Assembly: GCF_029846635.1 (NCBI RefSeq)
Contig: NZ_JARVTG010000001.1
Location: forward strand, 2,423,001 to 2,487,000
Reading direction: 5' to 3'
Origin: Pokkaliibacter sp. MBI-7
GTDB lineage: Bacteria; Pseudomonadota; Gammaproteobacteria; Pseudomonadales; Balneatricaceae
Length of the DNA stretch: 64,000 bases
Shown: positions 8,277-15,691 of the stretch, one piece after another
How the letters are laid out: every line of letters begins with the position of its first letter
How positions within the stretch are numbered: position 1 is the stretch's first letter
Notes under the pieces: generated by a model
Databases searched by the model: none
What the model was told of the DNA's origin: nothing
What the model saw: the letters and a program-made list of their open reading frames with translations, nothing else
Position numbers and translations under genes: made by a program

Positions 8277-10305
8277 ATCCCAGCCCCTTTAGATTCTGTT
8301 TAATCACGGCGTCCAGCGCCTGCGCTTCTGCCATCTGCTGAAACAGGGTGTGGGTGAGTTGCTGCATTTTTTCTTCAAACAGCTCGCCGTCGTCTTCCAC
8401 TTCCGCCGCGCCGACGTAGCGGCCCGGTGTCAGTACGTAGTCGTTGGCCTGAATATCGGCAAGGGTGGCGCTTTTACAAAAGCCTGCCACGTCCTGATAC
8501 TCCCCTCTCCCCTTGGGAGAGGGGCCGGGGGTGAGGGCGCTTAAGGCCAAATAAATACTTTCAAGCACTGCTTCTGTCTCTACCAGCACCTGTCGGTTAT
8601 CAAATCGAATAACCCTGATACCCTGCTGTGCAAGAAACTCTGCTCTGGCTTTATCCGCCTGAAGTGCCTCAGGCTGATAATGCTGGCTGCCATCCAGTTC
8701 GATAGCGAGCTTATGTTCGTGGCAGTAGAAATCGAAAATGAAATGACCAACGGGATGCTGTCTTCTGAATTTGGCATCTGCCAGTTTCCGCCCTCTTAAG
8801 GCTTGCCAGATAAGTGCTTCTGCATCGGTCTGGTTTTTTCTTAATTCACGGGCAAATTCCAGAATTTTTGGATGCGTTCGTTGTTCTTCTCTTCCCTCAC
8901 CCAAACCCTCTCCCAGAGGGAGAGGGCTTACAGGCTCGCCACGCCATGCATGGTAGGTGCTGGCGATCAGGGAGATATCCTCCGCCGTCAGTTCTTTATG
9001 GGTGCGGTCGATCATGCTGCCCATATTGCGGGCGTCGATAAACAGGGTTTCACCCTGACGGTTACGGTGTTGTTTTCTTCCATCGGAGAAGGTTTGTTCT
9101 TTCTTGTTCTTGGTTAAAAACCACAGGCATACCGGAATCTGGGTGGTATAAAACAGCTGGCCCGGCAGGGCGATCATGCAGTCGACCAGATCGTTATCGA
9201 TGATCTGTTTACGAATCTCGCCTTCCCCCTTCGTGCTTGTGGACATAGATCCGTTAGCCAGCACAAAACCCGCCACGCCGTTGTCGCTGAGCTTGCTGAT
9301 CATATGCAGAATCCAGCCGTAGTTGGCATTGCCGGTGGGCGGGGTTTCATAACCGGCCCAGCGCGGGTCGTCGACCAATGCTTTTTCGTCACGCCAGTCT
9401 TTCAGGTTAAACGGCGGGTTGGCCATGATGAAGTCAGCTTTTAAATCCGGGTGCTGGTCTTTAAAGAAGGTATCGGCAGGCACCTCGCCGAGGTTGGCGC
9501 TGATGCCGCGTATGGCGAGGTTCATTTTGGCCAGCTTGTAGGTGGTGCTGGTTTGTTCCTGACCGTAGATAGAGATGTCTTTCTTATTACCCTGATGGCT
9601 TTCGATAAATTTGATCGACTGCACGAACATACCACCGGAGCCGCAGCAGGGGTCGTAGATTTTGCCGTGGTACGGCTCGATCATTTCCGCCAGCAGGTTA
9701 ACCACGCATTTAGGCGTGTAAAACTCGCCACCGCCCTTGCCTTCCGTCGCGGCAAAGTTGCCGAGGAAGTATTCATACACACGGCCGACGATGTCTTCTT
9801 CCGCGGCGGCTTTTGCCTCGCCGCTGCCCTCGTTCTTAAGCACAGTGTCGATATTGTTGATGGCATCAATCAGCGCCGCCAGCTTGCTGACATCAATATT
9901 CAGGCGGGAGAAGTAGTTATCCGGCAAGGCGCCGCGCAGGGATTTATTGCGCTGCTCAATCTGATGCAGGGCCGAGTCAATCTTGACGGCGATGTCGTCC
10001 TGCTTGGCCTGTTTGGCGATGTAGTCCCAGCGGCAGTCCGGCGGCAGGTAGAAGGTGTTGGTCATGGTGTAAAACTCCACCATGTGGACGTAGTCACCAT
10101 TGCCTTCGGCGATCAGCTCGGCCTGACGCAGCTCAAACTTGTCACTGATAAATTTCAGGAAGATCAGCGACAGCACCACGTGCTTGTATTCGGACGACTC
10201 CACCGTGCCACGCAGCTTGTCAGCCGTCGCCCAGAGGGTTTGTTCAAAACTTTTGGTTTTTTTGGACGCGGCGGAGTCTTTATCAGCGGCAGGCGTGCGG
10301 GCCAT
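8266..10305 (-). CDS. hsdM: Type I DNA methyltransferase subunit M with in-frame DUF559 insertion
   Basis: 679 residues. ATG 10305 has AAGGAA 8 nt upstream and gives the N-terminus MARTPAADK; the frame is open 48 nt further up. The HsdM N-terminal helical domain (about 20-150) precedes an N6-adenine methyltransferase core with DPCCGSGG (218-225, SAM binding) and NPPF (296-299, catalytic). The native C-terminus runs YHAWRGE...YQDVAGFCKSATL...TPGRYVG, but residues 458-602 interrupt it with a 145-residue DUF559 module. Without it the protein would be about 534 residues, the normal HsdM size. The module sits in a linker just before the conserved YQDVAGFCKSA segment, so methyltransferase activity may survive. 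The protein methylates the HsdS-specified target. It starts 158 nt beyond the glmS stop and shares the strand, but a terminator separates them. Confidence 0.93.
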   Translation of the reverse strand: MARTPAADKDSAASKKTKSFEQTLWATADKLRGTVESSEYKHVVLSLIFLKFISDKFELRQAELIAEGNGDYVHMVEFYTMTNTFYLPPDCRWDYIAKQAKQDDIAVKIDSALHQIEQRNKSLRGALPDNYFSRLNIDVSKLAALIDAINNIDTVLKNEGSGEAKAAAEEDIVGRVYEYFLGNFAATEGKGGGEFYTPKCVVNLLAEMIEPYHGKIYDPCCGSGGMFVQSIKFIESHQGNKKDISIYGQEQTSTTYKLAKMNLAIRGISANLGEVPADTFFKDQHPDLKADFIMANPPFNLKDWRDEKALVDDPRWAGYETPPTGNANYGWILHMISKLSDNGVAGFVLANGSMSTSTKGEGEIRKQIIDNDLVDCMIALPGQLFYTTQIPVCLWFLTKNKKEQTFSDGRKQHRNRQGETLFIDARNMGSMIDRTHKELTAEDISLIASTYHAWRGEPVSPLPLGEGLGEGREEQRTHPKILEFARELRKNQTDAEALIWQALRGRKLADAKFRRQHPVGHFIFDFYCHEHKLAIELDGSQHYQPEALQADKARAEFLAQQGIRVIRFDNRQVLVETEAVLESIYLALSALTPGPSPKGRGEYQDVAGFCKSATLADIQANDYVLTPGRYVGAAEVEDDGELFEEKMQQLTHTLFQQMAEAQALDAVIKQNLKGLGYVG
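8502..8537. repeat. Terminal inverted repeat of the DUF559 cassette (hsdM 3' side)
   Basis: A palindrome of the form CCCCTCTCC-N5-GGAGAGGGG (8502-8524) is followed by ccgg and GGGTGAGGG (to 8537). Read on the plus strand it matches, inverted, the copy at 8894-8926. In the hsdM frame it encodes LTPGPSPKGRGE. Confidence 0.75.
8894..8926. repeat. Terminal inverted repeat of the DUF559 cassette (hsdM 5' side)
   Basis: CCCTCACCC at 8894-8902 and the palindrome CCCTCTCC-N5-GGAGAGGG at 8906-8926 form the second end of the cassette. It is the inverted counterpart of 8502-8537 with few differences. In the hsdM frame it encodes SPLPLGEGLGEG. Confidence 0.75.
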
Positions 10306-10404
10306 CAGCAATTCCTTGAGCAGTTTCCGTAGGGATGCCGGTATTCTGCCCAAGACCGCCGGGGATGTCTTCCCTGTGATGCCACGTCTGTTCGTTCATC
10401 CTCA

Positions 10405-10440
10405 CACAAAAAAGCCGAGTCCTTAGACTCGGCTTTGTCG
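10405..10440 (-). terminator. Intrinsic terminator after glmS
   Basis: On the minus strand a GC-rich stem AAGCCGAGTC...GACTCGGCTT with a tiny loop is followed directly by a run of six T. It lies about 25 nt beyond the glmS stop and separates glmUS from hsdM. Confidence 0.9.
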
Positions 10441-10462
10441 TTATCCCCAACAAGGTGACGGG

Positions 10463-12292
10463 TTATTCCACCGTCACGCTCTTGGCCAGATTGCGCGGCT
10501 GGTCTACATCCGTACCGCGGATAACCGCGACGTAGTAGCTCAGCAACTGCAGCGGCACGGTGTAGAGGATCGGCTCCAGCAGCGGGTGAATCTTCGGCAG
10601 ATGGAGGATGTGATAGCCCTCCTGATCTTCGATACCGGCGTGCTGGTCGGCGAAGACGTACAGCTCACCGCCACGGGCGCGCACTTCCTGCATATTGGAT
10701 TTGAGCTTTTCCAGCAGTTCGTTGCCGGGGGCGACGGTGATGACCGGCATGTCGCTGTCGACCAGCGCCAGCGGGCCGTGTTTCAGCTCACCGGCCGGGT
10801 AGGCTTCGGCATGAATATAGGAGATTTCCTTCAGCTTCAGCGCCCCTTCCAGCGCGATGGGATAGAGTGCGCCGCGGCCGAGGAACAGCGAGTGTTGTTT
10901 ATCGGCAAAGTGGGTGGCCAGCTGCTCTACCCGCTGGCTCAGGGCCAGCACTTCTTCCACTTTGGCAGGCAGGGTGGTCAGGGCGTCGGTCAGCTCGGCT
11001 TCCAGCGTGCTGTCCAGCCCCCGGGTTTTGGCCAGCGACAGGGTCAGTACCATCAGCGCCGACAGCTGGGTGGTAAAGGCCTTGGTCGAGGCGACGCCGA
11101 TTTCCGGCCCGGCCTGTGTCATCAGGCACAGGTCAGACTCGCGCACCAGTGAGCTGCCGGGCACGTTGCAGATGGCCAGACTGGCCAGTGCGCCGCGCTC
11201 CCTGGCCACCCGCAGGGCCGCCAGGGTGTCGGCGGTTTCGCCCGACTGGGAGATGGTGACGAACAGGGTGTTGGGCAGGGTAATGGTCTTGCGGTAGCGG
11301 TATTCGGAGGCGATTTCCACCTGACAGGGAATGCCCGCCAGCTCTTCGATCCAGTAGCGGGCGACCATTCCGGCGTGATAACTGGTGCCGCAGGCGATGA
11401 TCTGCACGGCCTGCACGCTGTCCATCAGCTGCCGGGCGCTGTCGCCAAACAGCTGGGTGTTGATCTCGCCCTTGCCTACCCGGCCATTGAGGGTGGCCTG
11501 GATCACGCCGGGCTGCTCGAAGATTTCCTTCAGCATGTAGTGCTTGTACTGGCCCTTATCGGCTGACTGGGTGCCGTGCTCGTAACGCTTGATGTCCAGC
11601 GCCTGCACTTCACCACGGGCGTTGCGCACTTCGATCTGTTCGCGGCTGACGCAGGCCGTGTCGCCTTCGTTGAGGTAGATAAAGCGGTCAGTCACCTGCA
11701 GCAGCGCCAGCGGGTCCGAGCCGATAAAGTTCTCGCCCATACCGACGCCAATCACCAGCGGGCTGCCCTTGCGTGCGCACAGCAGCAGTTCGGGATAGTC
11801 GGCGTGAATCACGCCCAGCGCGAAAGCACCTTCCAGCTGATTGATCACCTGACGGAACGCGGCATACAAGTCGCTCTCTTGTTTCAGGGCTTCAGAGAGT
11901 AAGTGAGCGATGACCTCGGTGTCGGTATCTGAGGTAAAGACGTAGCCTTTGTCTTTCAGTTCCGCCTTGAAGGTGGCGTAGTTTTCGATGATGCCGTTGT
12001 GCACCACCGCCAGCCGCTCACCGGACATATGCGGATGGGCATTGCGTTCATTAGGCTGGCCATGGGTGGCCCAGCGGGTATGGGCGATGCCCAGATGGCC
12101 GTGCAGGGGGTCGCTGCCAAGGGCATCCGCCAGTTGCTGTACCTTACCGGCACGGCGCAGGCGGTTGAGTTCCTGACCATCAAATACTGCCATACCGGCG
12201 GAGTCGTAACCGCGGTATTCCAGACGGCGCTGGCCTTCCAGCAGGATGGCGCTGACTTCACGGGCGGCAATGGCGCCGACGATTCCACACAT
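10463..12292 (-). CDS. glmS: Glutamine-fructose-6-phosphate aminotransferase (isomerising)
   Basis: 609 residues, the standard GlmS length. It converts fructose-6-phosphate and glutamine to glucosamine-6-phosphate, the first committed step to UDP-GlcNAc for peptidoglycan and LPS. The N-terminal glutaminase domain starts MCGIVGAIAARE (nucleophile Cys2) and contains HTRWATHG and NGIIENY. Two SIS sugar-isomerase domains follow (IIACGTSYHAG, TISQSGETADTLAAL, and a second around FLGRGALYPIALEGALKLKE). The C-terminus is LAKSVTVE, which contributes the active-site lysine. It starts 4 nt after the end of glmU, so the two form one operon with consecutive pathway roles. No glmS ribozyme is expected or seen; gammaproteobacteria often control this gene through small RNAs. 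A strong terminator follows. Confidence 0.98.
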   Translation of the reverse strand: MCGIVGAIAAREVSAILLEGQRRLEYRGYDSAGMAVFDGQELNRLRRAGKVQQLADALGSDPLHGHLGIAHTRWATHGQPNERNAHPHMSGERLAVVHNGIIENYATFKAELKDKGYVFTSDTDTEVIAHLLSEALKQESDLYAAFRQVINQLEGAFALGVIHADYPELLLCARKGSPLVIGVGMGENFIGSDPLALLQVTDRFIYLNEGDTACVSREQIEVRNARGEVQALDIKRYEHGTQSADKGQYKHYMLKEIFEQPGVIQATLNGRVGKGEINTQLFGDSARQLMDSVQAVQIIACGTSYHAGMVARYWIEELAGIPCQVEIASEYRYRKTITLPNTLFVTISQSGETADTLAALRVARERGALASLAICNVPGSSLVRESDLCLMTQAGPEIGVASTKAFTTQLSALMVLTLSLAKTRGLDSTLEAELTDALTTLPAKVEEVLALSQRVEQLATHFADKQHSLFLGRGALYPIALEGALKLKEISYIHAEAYPAGELKHGPLALVDSDMPVITVAPGNELLEKLKSNMQEVRARGGELYVFADQHAGIEDQEGYHILHLPKIHPLLEPILYTVPLQLLSYYVAVIRGTDVDQPRNLAKSVTVE

Positions 12293-12296
12293 GGGA

Positions 12297-13667
12297 TTAC
12301 TCCTTCGCCTTCTTCACTGGGCGCTGCCAGCCGGGAATGGGAATCTGGCGGCCACGGGCAACCACCAGGGTATTGTCATCCACATCACGGGTGATGGTGG
12401 AGCCTGCGCCCACAGTCGCACCCGCACCGACGCTGACGGGCGCCACCAGTGCGGTGTTGGAACCGACAAAGGCGCCGCTGCCGATCACGGTCTGATGTTT
12501 ATTCACGCCATCGTAGTTGCAGGTGATGGTGCCGGCGCCGATGTTGACGTCATCGCCCACACTGGCATCACCGATATAGCTCAGGTGATTGACCTTAGAA
12601 CCTTCGCCAATCACCACGTTCTTGGTTTCGACGAAGTTGCCGATGCGGGCACTAGCCAGTAGCTGGGTGCCGGGGCGCAGGCGGGCAAAGGGGCCGACAT
12701 CGCAATCGGCACCGACTTCTGCCTCTTCCAGCACTGAGTTGGCCTTGATATGGCAACCGGCACGCAGGATGGAGTCACGGATAATGCAGTTGGCTTCGAT
12801 CTGCACCCCGGTTTCAACCACCACCTTGCCTTCAAAGATGACGTTGATATCGATATAGCAGTCCTGCGCTATCTGCAGCTCACCGCGCACATCGATACGG
12901 GCAGGATCGGCCAGACTGACGCCCTGCTCCATCAGGCGCCGGGCAATCTGCTGCTGGTAAGCACGCTCCAGTGCCGCCAGCTGCATGCGGGTATTCACCC
13001 CTTCCACTTCCTGCGCGGACGCTGGCTGAATGGTGGCGACGTTGAGCCCATCAGCAACCGCCATGGCGATCACATCGGTCAGGTAGTATTCGCCCTGGGC
13101 GTTATTGGCAGACAACTGCGGCAGCCACTGATGCAGGCGTTCAGTAGGCACGGCCAGAATGCCGGTGTTCACTTCACGGATGGCACGCTGCCCGGCATCG
13201 GCATCCTTGTGCTCGACAATGGCACATACCTGACCGCTGCCATCGCGGACGATACGGCCATAGCCGGTGGGATCAGGCAGATCGACGGTCAGCAGACCCA
13301 TTTGCTGATTGGATACCAGCGCCAGCAACTGCTGCAGGGTGACCGACTGAATCAGCGGTACATCACCGTACAACACCAGGGTGGTGCCGCTGTTGCCCAG
13401 TGCAGGCAGTGCCTGTGCTACGGCATGGCCGGTGCCTTTCTGCTCACGCTGCCAGACACAGTTGACGTCTGCGGCGGCAAAGCGCTGCCCGACCTGCTCA
13501 CCGCCGTGGCCTACGACCAGATGAATCTGCCCGGCACCCAGCTGCCGTGCGCTGTCGATGACATGCGCCAGCAAGGGCCGGCCCGCCAGGGTATGCAGCA
13601 CCTTGGGCAGAGCTGAGCGCATCCGGCTGCCCTGGCCTGCTGCCAGAATGACCACATCGAGTGCCAT
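12297..13667 (-). CDS. glmU: Bifunctional GlcNAc-1-P uridyltransferase / GlcN-1-P acetyltransferase
   Basis: 456 residues, full length. The N-terminal uridyltransferase domain has LAAGQGSRMRSALPKVLH (8-25, nucleotide binding) and YGDVPL. The C-terminal half is a left-handed beta-helix of hexapeptide repeats with the acetyltransferase region FVETKNVVIGEGSKVNHLSY and GAGTITCNYDGVNKH. GlmU acetylates glucosamine-1-phosphate and couples it to UTP, completing UDP-GlcNAc synthesis; it works as a trimer in the cytoplasm. The ATG is preceded by GAGGAATGG. It is the first gene of the glmU-glmS operon and is divergent from the TrmB-type regulator. In many gammaproteobacteria glmU lies next to the atp operon, and here that operon is only about 4 kb away, with a regulator and transporter island between. 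Confidence 0.98.
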   Translation of the reverse strand: MALDVVILAAGQGSRMRSALPKVLHTLAGRPLLAHVIDSARQLGAGQIHLVVGHGGEQVGQRFAAADVNCVWQREQKGTGHAVAQALPALGNSGTTLVLYGDVPLIQSVTLQQLLALVSNQQMGLLTVDLPDPTGYGRIVRDGSGQVCAIVEHKDADAGQRAIREVNTGILAVPTERLHQWLPQLSANNAQGEYYLTDVIAMAVADGLNVATIQPASAQEVEGVNTRMQLAALERAYQQQIARRLMEQGVSLADPARIDVRGELQIAQDCYIDINVIFEGKVVVETGVQIEANCIIRDSILRAGCHIKANSVLEEAEVGADCDVGPFARLRPGTQLLASARIGNFVETKNVVIGEGSKVNHLSYIGDASVGDDVNIGAGTITCNYDGVNKHQTVIGSGAFVGSNTALVAPVSVGAGATVGAGSTITRDVDDNTLVVARGRQIPIPGWQRPVKKAKE

Positions 13668-13798
13668 TTTCCATTCCTCGCTTGCTGAACGGTAAAGCCT
13701 TATCCAGAGATCGGTCAGGGCTTTGTTGTCAGCCTTTTAATTGACAATTTTTTCTTGGGGACTCACTTTAGCCATCTGAATCTGTCATACAAGAGTGC

Positions 13799-13819
13799 TT
13801 GTCATTAATTAAGTGACAA
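13799..13819. promoter_or_regulatory. Candidate operator palindrome at the TrmB-type gene start
   Basis: TTGTCA (13799-13804) and TGACAA (13814-13819) form a perfect inverted repeat with a 9-nt AT-rich spacer. A related TTGACAA occurs at 13741 and CTGTCA at 13782. The right arm overlaps the GTG at 13813, which favours ATG 13822 as start or implies autorepression. Role inferred from position only. Confidence 0.4.
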
Positions 13820-14562
13820 ATATGGACGAAAGCCTGCTGAATCTGCTGGATCTGAGCCAGCGCGAGTACGAGTTATACCGCAGCCTGCTGACCCTCGGGC
13901 CTGCTTCCATCCGTGATATTGCCAGTCATGCGGGCATCAATCGCGGCACCACTTACGAAACCCTGAAGCAGATGCAGGCCAAGGGCGTGGTGTCGTATCT
14001 GCCCAAAGGCAAACGCCGTTTTTTTGCGGCGGAGGAGCCAGAGCGCCTGCTGCAGAAGGCCGAAGAACGGCGGCTGATGCTGAACGGGCTGATTGGCAAG
14101 CTGAAGTCAGACATCATCCCTGAGCTGTACCACCTCAAGCCGGAATTCAGTGCGGGCAACGTGCGCTTTTATGAGGGAGATGACGGCATCGAGTTCGTCC
14201 TCAAGGATATTCTCAATACCGTCAGCAGACAGGCGGACAAGTCCTATGCGGTGTTTTCTTCCAAGGCAATTCGACATCACCTCTATCGCCCTTTCCCCAA
14301 CTTCACCAAACAGCGGGTACAGCGGCAAATTCAGGTGCGCGTCATCGCCATCGGTGAAGGGGGTGAGGATGCACAGTATTCAGAACGTAAGTGGATACCC
14401 ACTCAGGGTGAAGTTGATGCCAGCTACATCGCCATTTACCCACCCAAGGTAGCGATGATTTCTCTGGCCGCCGCCAACTACCCGGTGGCAGTGGTGATGG
14501 ACTCAGAAGAGATCGCGATGGCCCAGCAGATCATCTTCAATACCCTCTGGCGTCTGCTCTGA
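13813..14562 (+). CDS. TrmB-family transcriptional regulator
   Basis: About 246-249 residues. The N-terminal winged helix (about 8-85) contains LSQREYELYRSLLTLGPASIRDIASHAG and a wing ending SYLPKGKRRFFAAE, typical of TrmB/MarR-like HTH proteins. A short helical linker (LLQKAEERR) leads to a C-terminal domain of TrmB regulator type (about 115-249) that usually binds a sugar or other small ligand. The start is GTG 13813 or ATG 13822 (nine bases apart, same frame); neither has a strong ribosome site. The gene is divergent from glmU with a palindrome at its start, so it may control itself and possibly glmUS. Such regulators are better known from archaea, where they sense sugars; control of amino-sugar synthesis here would be attractive but is speculation. 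Confidence 0.75.
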   Translation: MTNMDESLLNLLDLSQREYELYRSLLTLGPASIRDIASHAGINRGTTYETLKQMQAKGVVSYLPKGKRRFFAAEEPERLLQKAEERRLMLNGLIGKLKSDIIPELYHLKPEFSAGNVRFYEGDDGIEFVLKDILNTVSRQADKSYAVFSSKAIRHHLYRPFPNFTKQRVQRQIQVRVIAIGEGGEDAQYSERKWIPTQGEVDASYIAIYPPKVAMISLAAANYPVAVVMDSEEIAMAQQIIFNTLWRLL

Positions 14563-14581
14563 GAGGGTGTTTGCGCATCAC

Positions 14582-15019
14582 TCAGGGCGCACGCGCTACC
14601 AGCACGGCTCCGCCAATCACCAGTGCAGTGCCAAGCAGGCGCTGCACGGACAATTCACGCACGATGCCGGCCCAGCCCAGACGGTCCAGCAGCAGCCCGG
14701 CGACAATCTGGCCGGTGATGATCAGCACAATGGTCGCCGCACTGCCCTGAGTGCGATAGCCAAACAGGCTGGCAAAAACGAAGAAGGTGCCCAGTACGCC
14801 GGGCACGACAAACCACAGCTCGGCCCGCCCCCATTGCTGAAACAGACCGGACTCGCCGCGGCACAGTTCTACCGCCGACAGAATCAGCAGCCCCACCAGC
14901 GAGTTACACAGCAGCGCGCCGGTCAGGCTCAGACCGCGTCCGGTCATGGCAACCATGACTGCGTTCTGCAACACCAGCGCCATCCCCGCCAGCAGGGACA
15001 GCCCTATCGCATTCGGCAT
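14582..15019 (-). CDS. Small DMT-superfamily exporter (DUF606/YdcZ type)
   Basis: 145 residues, about five membrane helices with almost no loops (LSLLAGMALVLQNAVMVAM, LLILSAVEL, WFVVPGVLGTFFVFASLF, AATIVLIITGQIVAGLLLD, RLLGTALVIGGAVLVA). This is the half-size DUF606/YdcZ branch of the drug/metabolite transporter superfamily, inserted in the inner membrane and probably working as a dimer. It begins 3 nt after the GNAT acetyltransferase stop, so both are on one transcript: one enzyme acetylates and one exports, a common detoxification pair. It converges on the TrmB-type gene with a 19-nt gap and no clear terminator between them. Substrate unknown. Confidence 0.8.
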   Translation of the reverse strand: MPNAIGLSLLAGMALVLQNAVMVAMTGRGLSLTGALLCNSLVGLLILSAVELCRGESGLFQQWGRAELWFVVPGVLGTFFVFASLFGYRTQGSAATIVLIITGQIVAGLLLDRLGWAGIVRELSVQRLLGTALVIGGAVLVARAP

Positions 15020-15022
15020 GGC

Positions 15023-15538
15023 TCAGTTCCGCTCGGCGCCGGGCGCATCGAGGAAACGCTGCATAAACACCAGATCCAGCCAGCGGCCAAACTTATGCCC
15101 TACTTCGGAGAAATGCGCCACTGTCTGGAACCCCAGACGCTCATGGAAGCGCACCGAACCGGCGTTTTCCGCATCAATACCACCGATAATGACATGCTTA
15201 CCCAGCGCCAGCGCCAACGGAAATAAGGCCTCCACCAGCTGCGCACCTACGCCTTTGCCACGCTGATCAGCTCGCACATGGACACTGTGCTCAACGGTAA
15301 AACGGAAACCGTGCCAGGCACCACGCCACTCACCGAAGGATGAAAAGCCCACCACTTCGCCCTGATCTTCTGCCACCAGCACCGGATAGCCCTGTGCCAG
15401 ACGACCCTCATACCAGGCCGTACGATCTTCCAGACTGACCGGTTCCAGGGCATAGACTGCGGTGGAGGTGGCGATAACATCATTGTAAATCGCCAGAATG
15501 GCGGGCAAATCAGCATGGGTGGCAGCACGAATCAACAT
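15023..15538 (-). CDS. GNAT acetyltransferase, phosphinothricin-acetyltransferase-like
   Basis: 171 residues from ATG 15538, which has GGAG 8 nt upstream; the frame is open a further 129 nt but that extension reads as non-protein leader. MLIRAATHADLPAILAIYNDVIATSTAVY is the characteristic start of the phosphinothricin/methionine-sulfoximine acetyltransferase branch. VHVRADQRGKGVGAQLVEAL is the acetyl-CoA binding R/Q-x-x-G-x-G/A motif, and ENAGSVRFHERLGFQTV is the conserved C-terminal strand-helix. Such enzymes N-acetylate glutamate-like amino-acid analogues or related amines. The gene is divergent from an XRE-cupin regulator with palindromic operators between them, and co-transcribed with a small exporter. 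Confidence 0.85.
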   Translation of the reverse strand: MLIRAATHADLPAILAIYNDVIATSTAVYALEPVSLEDRTAWYEGRLAQGYPVLVAEDQGEVVGFSSFGEWRGAWHGFRFTVEHSVHVRADQRGKGVGAQLVEALFPLALALGKHVIIGGIDAENAGSVRFHERLGFQTVAHFSEVGHKFGRWLDLVFMQRFLDAPGAERN

Positions 15539-15591
15539 GATGAGGCTCCGAAGGGTGAAGTAAAACCAGCCACCTGTGACACTACTACAAT

Positions 15592-15612
15592 GGTCACCGT
15601 GACCACGGTCAC
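15592..15612. promoter_or_regulatory. Overlapping palindromes, likely XRE operator
   Basis: Two overlapping inverted repeats share a GTGACC arm: GGTCAC-C-GTGACC (15592-15604) and GTGACC-AC-GGTCAC (15599-15612). They lie between the divergent GNAT and XRE-cupin genes, 54 nt before the first and 80 nt before the second, as expected for the binding site of the XRE protein. Not experimentally supported. Confidence 0.55.
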
Positions 15613-15691
15613 ACAGGAAACTGACAGGAAGCTGGGATTGCGGAAGAATATCTACTATAGTGGACAAAAGTCAACTGAACATTAAACCACC

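Larger units (their letters stand above)
8500..8934 (-). mobile_element. DUF559 nuclease-fold module inserted within hsdM
   Basis: Exactly 435 nt (145 codons) interrupt hsdM in frame. The core RELRKNQTDAEALIWQALR, FIFDFYC, AIELDGSQH and GIRVIRF is the DUF559 family, which shares the restriction-endonuclease-like fold with Vsr. The ends are inverted copies of one repeat: a palindrome (ccctctcc...ggagaggg, at 8502-8524 and 8906-8926) followed inwards by a gggtgaggg-type segment. They translate as SPLPLGEGLGEG and LTPGPSPKGRGE. The codon GAG (Glu after Gly) occurs at both junctions (8935-8937 and 8500-8502), a possible short target duplication. Known biology: DUF559 genes bordered by such repeats recur in many proteobacteria. 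Inference: this is a small mobile cassette able to insert without stopping translation. It carries no transposase, so movement would need help in trans. Confidence 0.8.

Noticed and set aside
9451..10332. Long plus-strand open frame of 293 codons opposite hsdM
   Set aside because: It is antisense to the conserved HsdM N-terminal and catalytic domains, shows no family motif and is explained by codon bias on the real strand.
10463..13667. glmS ribozyme or other riboswitch upstream of glmS/glmU
   Set aside because: glmS starts 4 nt after glmU, leaving no room, and this ribozyme class belongs to Gram-positive bacteria.
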